From Alopecurus myosuroides (taxonomy: Eukaryota; Streptophyta; Magnoliopsida; Poales; Poaceae), in contig CM054057.1 of NCBI GenBank assembly GCA_028641055.1, positions 332,908,482-332,972,481 on the forward strand: 64,000 bases of DNA. Direction: 5' to 3'. The position numbers were made by a program, and so were the translations under genes. The notes beneath the pieces were generated by a model that saw nothing but the letters and a program-made list of their open reading frames with translations, had not been told where the DNA came from and made no database searches. Positions 58,500 through 64,000 of this stretch are shown one piece after another; the first letter of the stretch is position 1, and each line of letters opens with the position of its first letter.

Positions 58500-59109
58500 A
58501 GTAATAGTTGGATGAGGGACGTAGGGACGAAACGAGTCCTCCGCGTGGGAATCTATTCATGCATGCATCGTACAGGGCATGGTTCCTTTGAGCCAATCCA
58601 TTGAAAACTTGCTAGCTTGGACATGTCCGATTCAAAATGGTCTGTGGTTCATTCTTCTCAAACGGTGAACCAAAATTCTAATCTGTTTGCACCATCATGG
58701 CGTGCATGAAGAACTCTACAAAATGAGACCAATATCTTATATAGATATTTTTCATAAATATTTTGTATAGAGTGGGACCCACATGTCATAGACTAGAGCA
58801 AAACTTTGTCTTTTCGGCATAGGGTAGAATCCATGCAACCGATCGATCGGATATTCACAAGAATATGGAGCTAGCTAGCTCACTTCTTTAACCAAGTTTC
58901 AAACTCTTATATTTCTTAATCTTTTTGTCAAAATTGTACTATGTTTGTACCACTGTGATGTAGACAAAGAACTCTACAAAACGAGTCTAATATCATGTAT
59001 GTATTCTTTCCGACATATTTTGTATCATGTGGGACCCACATGTCATAGAAAATAATTATACTTGTTTTCTATTTATATTATGAATTATGGTACAAAAATT
59101 AATCAAACA
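58500..59109 (-). repeat. 5' LTR of Tat-like element, right part (U3)
   Basis: Collinear with 34565-35174. It ends ...AATCAAACA followed by the GGCGC target duplication. Confidence 0.93.
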
Positions 59110-60098
59110 GGCGCCGCAACCACGACAGCAGACAGGGTCGCGACAGTCGGCTACTTTGTGGTGCTTAAGGAAGGGGAGGCAGGGAAAACACTTCCCCTGG
59201 AGGGTACAGGTGGGGAGGCTTTGGAGGGGGACTACGGAGGAGGCGCACCCGGGGAGAGAAGAGCTTACAGGTACGGTGAGTCGCTGGGAACGCCAGGGGC
59301 CGTGAATGGAGCAGGACTGGCCGGTGCCTCGCGCCCAGCGCCATCCTCGCACGCGGCGCCCTCAGTGAGACATGAAGACTCCATAGGTTCTTCGTTAGAG
59401 CAGGGCGCCATGCCCTGACGAGGAGAGGGGACATCTGAGTTGACAGGGAGTTTAATCAGGCCAGCAGACGAATTCATGGTAGGAGCTCTCCATTTAGTGC
59501 CGGGGGGCTCGGTAGGTGGAGAGGAGCGTCTCTGTCTCTCGTCTCTGACAGGTAACGGTTCCTTAGCAGGCACTCTGACATCAACTTCCATGGTAGCCTC
59601 AAGCTGCAGATGCAGCGCAAAATCAAACCCGATCAGCTGCCAGGACCCCAAAATCACAACGTAGAGCGCAACCTGTGGACTGGACAAGCAGGTATGGAAC
59701 AAATTGGGGGAGACGAGGGAGACCCGAAGCCGTTCGGGGGGAGAGCAGAGTAATAAATTAAGGATGTTTTCGACAGAAACAACTGTGAAACATGGCGACA
59801 GAAAAGGCGGGGTGATCCAAAGATCACCCAGAGAAGCTGAGCACAGGGGATCGAGGTTGGAGAAGGAGACAATGAATTGAAATTGCTCAAGAATGTGGGA
59901 TTGGAACTTCTCACATGGGGTACCCGCCGCAATCTTGGCCCGCTCTCGATTTGCGTCGCGAGAGGCCGAAGCAGGAGCATCGCCGTCGGACGGGGAAGGG
60001 GCATCGGGACCGGGGTGGAGGTGGGAGGCAGGGGAGGCTGTGAGGTGCCCCCCCCCCCCCCCCCCCGCCGGTGGGGCGCCTACCGCTTCGGGAGCCAT
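59110..60098 (-). pseudogene. zinc-knuckle protein, copy 2, split by the Tat-like element
   Basis: From the Met at 60096-60098 one frame stays open for 277 codons to 59265, longer than in copy 1 because the poly-C run here is 19. It shows poly-Gly, a central globular stretch (about 60-165), and a Ser/Pro-rich tail. The zinc knuckles follow in another frame and end at C-C-R-G-C-G, where the Tat-like element enters; the matching other half of that knuckle is at 32793-32841. The family is as for copy 1. Neither copy is likely functional. Confidence 0.6.
60048..60066. repeat. C19 homopolymer in copy 2
   Basis: Nineteen C, one more than in copy 1, in the poly-Gly codons of the minus-strand frame. 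Confidence 0.85.
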
Positions 60099-60147
60099 CG
60101 CATCCGCTCATTTCATGAATTCATGGGACGAGATATGTGCAAACCTA

Positions 60148-60288
60148 CTCCATCCGTATCGAAATGTAAGATGTTTTACAGCTTACTAGACAACATGTAC
60201 CTAAATATGTTTTAGTGCAAAATGAACATGTCTGGATTCATTTTGTCTAGAAAATACTAAAATATCCTATATTTTGATACGGAGGGAG
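60148..60288. mobile_element. Stowaway-like MITE, copy 2 (141 bp)
   Basis: Same length and position as the copy at 32322, flanked by TA (60146-60147, 60289-60290). It differs at a single base near its left end (CCATCC against CCATCT). Confidence 0.88.
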
Positions 60289-60590
60289 TAGTAGATAACA
60301 CTTCTCCATCGATTAGGCTGGTGCCAGTGGAGGAGATAAGGGGGGGCGGTAGCGCCGCTACCGCCTCAACGCGGGCGAGAGGAGGCGGGAGGCCGGGGCG
60401 GTAGGCGTCGGCGGGCGGGAGCCGGGGCGCCCGCCGTTAGGGCGGTAGCGCGCGGCTTACCGCCCGCGTTGGCCGGGCGGTAGGGGGGGGGGAGGGGCGG
60501 TAAGCGCGGGCGAGAGGGAGAGAGGCTCGGGCGGCGCGTTGGCAGGGTAGGGGCGGTAGGCAGGGGCGGTAGGCAGGGAGCCGTTGGGGG

Positions 60591-60643
60591 CAACGGCTAG
60601 CTGACGTGGCGCCCCCCCATTGGTCCACGTCAGCTAGCCGTTG
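60591..60643. repeat. 19 bp perfect inverted repeat in Harbinger 5' region
   Basis: CAACGGCTAGCTGACGTGG (60591-60609) and its exact reverse complement (60625-60643) around a 15 nt loop. Each arm holds a TGACGTGG motif. Confidence 0.92.
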
Positions 60644-60710
60644 GGGGGAGCGTGGCTGGCTGTAAAAAAAAAAAAAAAAATTTTTTTTCACTCAAATTTG
60701 CACCTCCAAT

Positions 60711-60720
60711 CCTATAAATA
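60711..60720 (+). promoter_or_regulatory. TATA box of Harbinger ORF1
   Basis: CCTATAAATA, 75 bp upstream of the ORF1 ATG at 60788, with a CT-rich leader between. Confidence 0.75.
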
Positions 60721-60787
60721 CCCCCCCACATCCAGCACTTCTCTTCACACCATTCCCCTCCTCTCTTTCTCTCATACCATCTCCGCC

Positions 60788-62063
60788 ATGTCGGGTTGGA
60801 CTCCAGATAACACCTCGTTCACGGATCTCTTGCAGTCCGACGGGTCACAACCTACTCACATAGAAGATTTCTCTCCCACACATCGTCGGTCGGATACCGG
60901 TTCTTCGCCGTATCCACGAGTGTTGTACCCCTCCCACACACCACCTCCGGGGCCATATGGTCCGCTTCCTACGGGATATGGTTCATACCAGCATCCTCCG
61001 TATGCTTACGCACCACCACCTCCACCTCCACCTACAGGTAGCGGGAGTCCACTTCCTCCGTACCCTCCTACGGGATATGGTTCTTACGCTCCACCTCCAC
61101 CTCCATATCCATACGGTTCATACGCTCCACCTCCACCGTATCAGCAACCACCTCCTCCGTATCAGCAACCACCTCTATCGTCTGCTCCAGATGGCACTGC
61201 TCCAAGCGACGGGTCCGATGCCGCGGAAACACTGGTACCAACGCGTCCAAAGAGGGTCGAGTGGAAAAGTGCGGACGAGGAAAAACTGGTAATTTTCTTA
61301 CCCGTGACATGTTTATTTCGGAGTTGGTTTTTGTTTGGATTTTTCACTAAGACAATATCTATTTCGTTGCAGGTGAATGCTTGGATTTTCAACTCCAAGG
61401 ACTCTCGCCGTGGCAATAGCGAAGACGTTCAACTCTACCGCCGATCCTGCCCGCCATAGGACCGCGAAGCAACTGAAGGATCACTGGAACGTCTACAACC
61501 GTGAGGTGTCCTTGTTCAATGGATACCACATCCAAGAAGAAGCGGTACGTCAGAGTGGAGCAGACGATGCAATGGTCATGGAAGCGGCACTGACGAGGTA
61601 CGCAAATGACCCTAGAGTGACTCAGCCTTTCAAACGCTTCAAGTGGTGGGAAGCTGTTCGCAAGGAAGCGAAGTGGAAAGCACAACATGGGAAAGGTAGT
61701 GGGACTGACTCCAGTTCCAAGAGAACCCGTCTGGGGGTCGGAGGTGAGTACAGCTCTAGCGACGCGACGGAGGAGGAGCCGCGTCCTCCTGGCCGCGATA
61801 AGGCCAAGGCCGCGTTTCGCAAGGGAAAGAAGAAGGAGAAGGAAGCGTCCAGCGAGGGATCAAGTGCAGGCTTCGGAATGACGAAAATGTATCAAGTTTT
61901 ATTGAGGTCTAAGCTACTGAAGCAATATAACAAATTGAAAGACCGCTCAACCGCCGGCATGACCGAAGATGAAAAGCGCAAACATGGCAAGGCCCTACAG
62001 ATAGTGGAAAAAGACCTAGGGCTGCTAGAGGATGACGACGACGACGACGAGCACGAGGATTAG
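60788..62063 (+). pseudogene. Harbinger ORF1, Myb/SANT-like protein, two exons, frameshifted
   Basis: Exon 1 (60788-61288) codes for a Pro/Tyr/Gly-rich low-complexity N-terminus with repeated P-P-P-P-Y and P-Y-Q-Q-P, then the first part of a Myb/SANT-like (trihelix-type) domain, R-V-E-W-K-S-A-D-E-E-K-L. An intron of 84 bp (61289-61372, GT...AG) follows. Exon 2 continues V-N-A-W-I-F-N-S-K-D-S, but near 61415-61420 the frame breaks by loss of a few codons and one or two bases. The rest of the domain (H-R-T-A-K-Q-L-K-D-H-W-N-V-Y-N) and a long charged C-terminus ending in an Asp/Glu run lie in the next frame, to TAG at 62061-62063. In the family this protein binds element ends with the transposase. 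Confidence 0.82.
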
Positions 62064-62367
62064 ATTTTTTTAATTTTTATGTAATTTTTACAATTTATTA
62101 TGCAATTTTATTAATTAGTATGTAATCGGTAACAATTTTAGTTCAATAAAATTATTTCCTTGCATTATTTGTAATGTTTTCGTTTCAAAAATATGTGTTG
62201 ACGTGGAGGAGAGAGAAAAGCTGATGTGGCAGAGAGAGAATCTTACAGCCCGGGCTATAGCCCGTGCACTGGCACCGTGCCTGTGAGAGTGGGGCTATAG
62301 TGGTGAGAGAAGGTGACGTGGCAGGGACTATAGCCCGTGAATAGTGGGCGGTGCATTGGCACCAGCC
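62064..62367. other. Harbinger 3' region with subterminal repeats
   Basis: AT-rich 3' UTR to about 62190, then repeated TGACGTGG-like motifs (near 62199, 62221 and 62311) and three GGCTATAGCCCG-like palindromic motifs (near 62252, 62291 and 62325) before the terminal repeat. Confidence 0.7.
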
Positions 62368-62370
62368 TTA

Positions 62371-62712
62371 GTGTGGGAGGCTGCAAATGGAGAGGAGAGG
62401 GTGCCGAAAGGCGTTATCAGTTTCGTGCCAAGGACCCATCCCATCGTACATGCATCATGACGGCTTGGGTGCAGGAGGACAACCAAATACGCTCTGAATT
62501 GTTTTGGGCCCAAGGCGTACAAAGATCAATCGGTATGGGAGCATCTCTTTTGGATTTAACACCCAAGTTGTGTATAGGATAGCAGTATCATCGGGGTTTG
62601 GTTGGGTTGTTAGGCGAGAGGGACGGAGGGCGTGCTTCCACTCCAATCTCCTCTTTTCTCTTCCCTCTGTGTTGTTCTGCCCGGCGAGGACCCAACAGCA
62701 CACGGAAGCGCG
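62371..62712 (+). promoter_or_regulatory. upstream region of the aquaporin gene
   Basis: The first 259 bp (to 62629) are duplicated at 32490-32792. The remaining 83 bp before the ATG are unique and CT-rich. No clear TATA box. Confidence 0.55.
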
Positions 62713-63383
62713 ATGTCGATGGTTGCGGCTGTGCGGGCGGCGGCGGCGGACGGCGTGGTGACCTTCCTGTGGGTGCTCTGCGTCTCCACCCTCGGCGCCT
62801 CCACGGCAGCCGTCACCACCTACCTCAGCCTGCACGAGGGGATCCACTACGCCCTCCTCGTCACCGTCTCCATCCTCACCCTCCTCCTCTTCGCCTTCAA
62901 CCTCCTCTGCGACGCCCTCGGCGGCGCCAGCTTCAACCCAACCGGCGTCGCCGCCTTCTACGCCGCGGGCCTCACCAACCCCTCGCTCTTCTCCATCGCG
63001 CTCCGCCTGCCAGCACAGGTCTGTCTGCGATTTTCTTACCTTCTTTCTCGGCAAATCAAATCCAGAAGCAGACCCGACGCAAATTTAATTAAATCTCTGT
63101 TGGTTGGTAGGCCGCCGGCGCCGTCGGCGGAGCGCTGGCCATCTCGGAGCTCATGCCGGAGAAGTACAAGCACATGCTCGGCGGTCCCTCGCTCAAGGTG
63201 GATCCACACACCGGAGCCGTCGCTGAATTGGTGCTCACCTTCGTCATTACCTTCGCCGTCCTCTGTATCATCGTCAAGGGACCCCGCAACCCCATCGTCA
63301 AGACAGCGATGCTCTCCGTCTCCACCGTCAGCCTCGTCCTCACCGGCGCTGCATACACCGGCCCCTCAATGAATCCTGCCAAC
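62713..63383 (+). CDS. SIP1: SIP1-type aquaporin, exons 1 and 2 (3' end beyond window)
   Basis: Small basic intrinsic proteins are aquaporins that sit mainly in the endoplasmic reticulum membrane and pass water. Exon 1 (62713-63018, 102 codons) and exon 2 (63111-63383, 91 codons) are both in phase 0 around a 92 bp GT...AG intron. Membrane segments are visible at about 14-34, 45-65, 85-105 and beyond. The first pore box is N-P-T (in F-N-P-T-G-V), the SIP1 variant of N-P-A, and the second is N-P-A at the very end of exon 2 (M-N-P-A-N). The protein matches my memory of grass SIP1;1 closely. About the last 45 residues must be in an exon to the right of 64000. The start ATG is the first in frame; a second Met lies two codons on. 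No break is seen. Confidence 0.92.
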
Positions 63384-64000
63384 GTACAGTACACTACACT
63401 CACTCACTCACTCACTCACTCTGTTTTTCAGCCCAGCTGATCTATTGAGCTGCAACCCCTGACACTGAACTCAACCTCAATCAGAGTTGCCCAGCTGATT
63501 TATTGTCTTTTGGGACCACTGCTGATTTGGTGATGCAAATGTTACTTATTAGTTTCAGTTCCACTTTGACCCGTTCATCTGCATTATAGCAGTCAACGCC
63601 TATATGATTCTGAAATACTATAACATCTTGATACAATCTGTATTCTTACTTGCCGTATTGAAAACATGATCGCTTAGACGCAGAACCTACAAGTTAACTG
63701 TTCAATTCTTGTTGACAACTGTTATGTACAATCTTTATGAGTAGCATTACTGTTAACTGGCACACCCAACTATTCAATTCTTTGTTGACAACTGTAGTCT
63801 ACAATCTTTAGAGTAGCATTGCTGTTAACTGACACACCTGAGCCATAAATAACTGAACGTGGGTTGCAAATGATACTACAGTTATGTGCTATTGGGAGAC
63901 TTTAAGGTGACCATATATAAGGGGCACAAATATGCAACAGACACAGCAAAGCAATGAACATCCACTAGTGAATTTTTAGTAGTGAAACTAAATTACAATG
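63384..64000 (+). other. intron 2 of the aquaporin gene, incomplete
   Basis: Begins GTACAGT after the N-P-A-N codons. A (CACT)6 microsatellite lies at 63397-63420. AT-rich afterwards; no third exon is seen before the window ends. Confidence 0.75.

Larger units (their letters stand above)
32842..59109 (-). mobile_element. complete Tat-lineage Ty3/gypsy element with nested insertions
   Basis: LTRs at 32842-35174 and 53080-59109 (the latter split by a 3.7 kb insert) share TGTTTCG...AATCAAACA termini. The element is flanked by a 5 bp target duplication GGCGC (32837-32841 and 59110-59114). On the minus strand, PBS, protease, RT, RNase H, a second RNase H and integrase follow in that order, then a non-coding tail with tandem repeats and a short polypurine tract. 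The extra RNase H and repeat-bearing 3' tail identify the Tat lineage (Ogre/Retand relatives). Without the two large insertions it would be about 13.6 kb. The LTRs differ at roughly a dozen sites in the 1.7 kb I compared by eye, so insertion was fairly recent. Confidence 0.93.
60316..62367 (+). mobile_element. PIF/Harbinger-like element carrying only ORF1 (2052 bp)
   Basis: Ends GGCTGGTGCCAGTG and CATTGGCACCAGCC are imperfect inverted repeats of 14 bp, with a TTA duplication (60313-60315 and 62368-62370). Copy 1 of the surrounding unit has an empty site with one TTA at 32487-32489. TTA/TAA duplications and a Myb-like ORF1 mark PIF/Harbinger (Pong) elements. There is no DDE transposase gene, so it must be mobilised from elsewhere. 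Confidence 0.88.

Noticed and set aside
32842..59109. Segmental duplication with circularly permuted blocks (eccDNA or rolling-circle origin)
   Set aside because: The blocks are the LTRs of one element with GGCGC duplications and an insertion in one LTR, which explains the order fully.
61377..62063. A separate gene starting at ATG 61375-61379
   Set aside because: That start lies out of frame within exon 2 of ORF1; the clean Myb-like sequence upstream shows the frame belongs to the frameshifted ORF1.

Overview
The window reads as nuclear DNA of a grass, most likely a Triticeae or related Pooideae genome. A Ty1/copia element whose LTR ends resemble the wheat/barley Angela family sits among very long-LTR Ty3 elements, a Stowaway-like MITE, and the start of a plant SIP-type aquaporin gene at the right edge. 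Nearly everything left of about 62.4 kb is transposon nested in transposon. Placement in the grasses rests on my recollection of element families; no database was consulted.

Left block (1-30473): four retrotransposons sit inside one another, youngest at the left. An Angela-like copia on the minus strand (1-6613, 3' part off-window) lies in the 5' LTR of a plus-strand LARD-like Ty3 derivative (6614-20353). That derivative has LTRs of about 6.0 kb and a mostly non-coding 3.3 kb interior. It in turn lies just inside the PBS of a minus-strand Ty3 element (20354-26491) with a 5.9 kb LTR. That element interrupts the gag of a minus-strand copia (26492-30473), whose LTR carries a palindromic repeat array just upstream of a TATA box.

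Middle block (30474-59109): a degenerate zinc-knuckle gene with a Stowaway-like MITE and the distal upstream region of the aquaporin gene forms a tandem duplication of about 1.55 kb. The second unit is split, inside its second zinc knuckle, by a complete Tat-lineage Ty3 element (32842-59109, 5 bp target duplication GGCGC). This element carries an extra archaeal-type RNase H, a 3' non-coding tail with tandem repeats, and broken RT. It has received two insertions: a non-autonomous Ty3 element with two 4.25 kb LTRs around a 476 bp interior (37157-46141, target duplication GTCAT), and a 3.7 kb segment of unknown type (54806-58499). The latter carries an exon-like gene fragment and a complete 320 bp mini-retrotransposon.

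Right block (59110-64000): the rest of the second zinc-knuckle copy, its MITE, and a PIF/Harbinger-like element (60316-62367, TTA duplication) that carries only the Myb-like ORF1, broken by a frameshift. Then follow the first two exons of a SIP1-type aquaporin on the plus strand (62713-63383), the only clearly host protein-coding gene; its third exon lies beyond the window.

The coding content is thus mostly decayed retrotransposon machinery. The best candidates for something not routinely described are an antisense 115-residue membrane-protein ORF with its own TATA box inside the LARD-like element, the non-autonomous element with the tiny interior, and the ORF1-only Harbinger with a strong hairpin.
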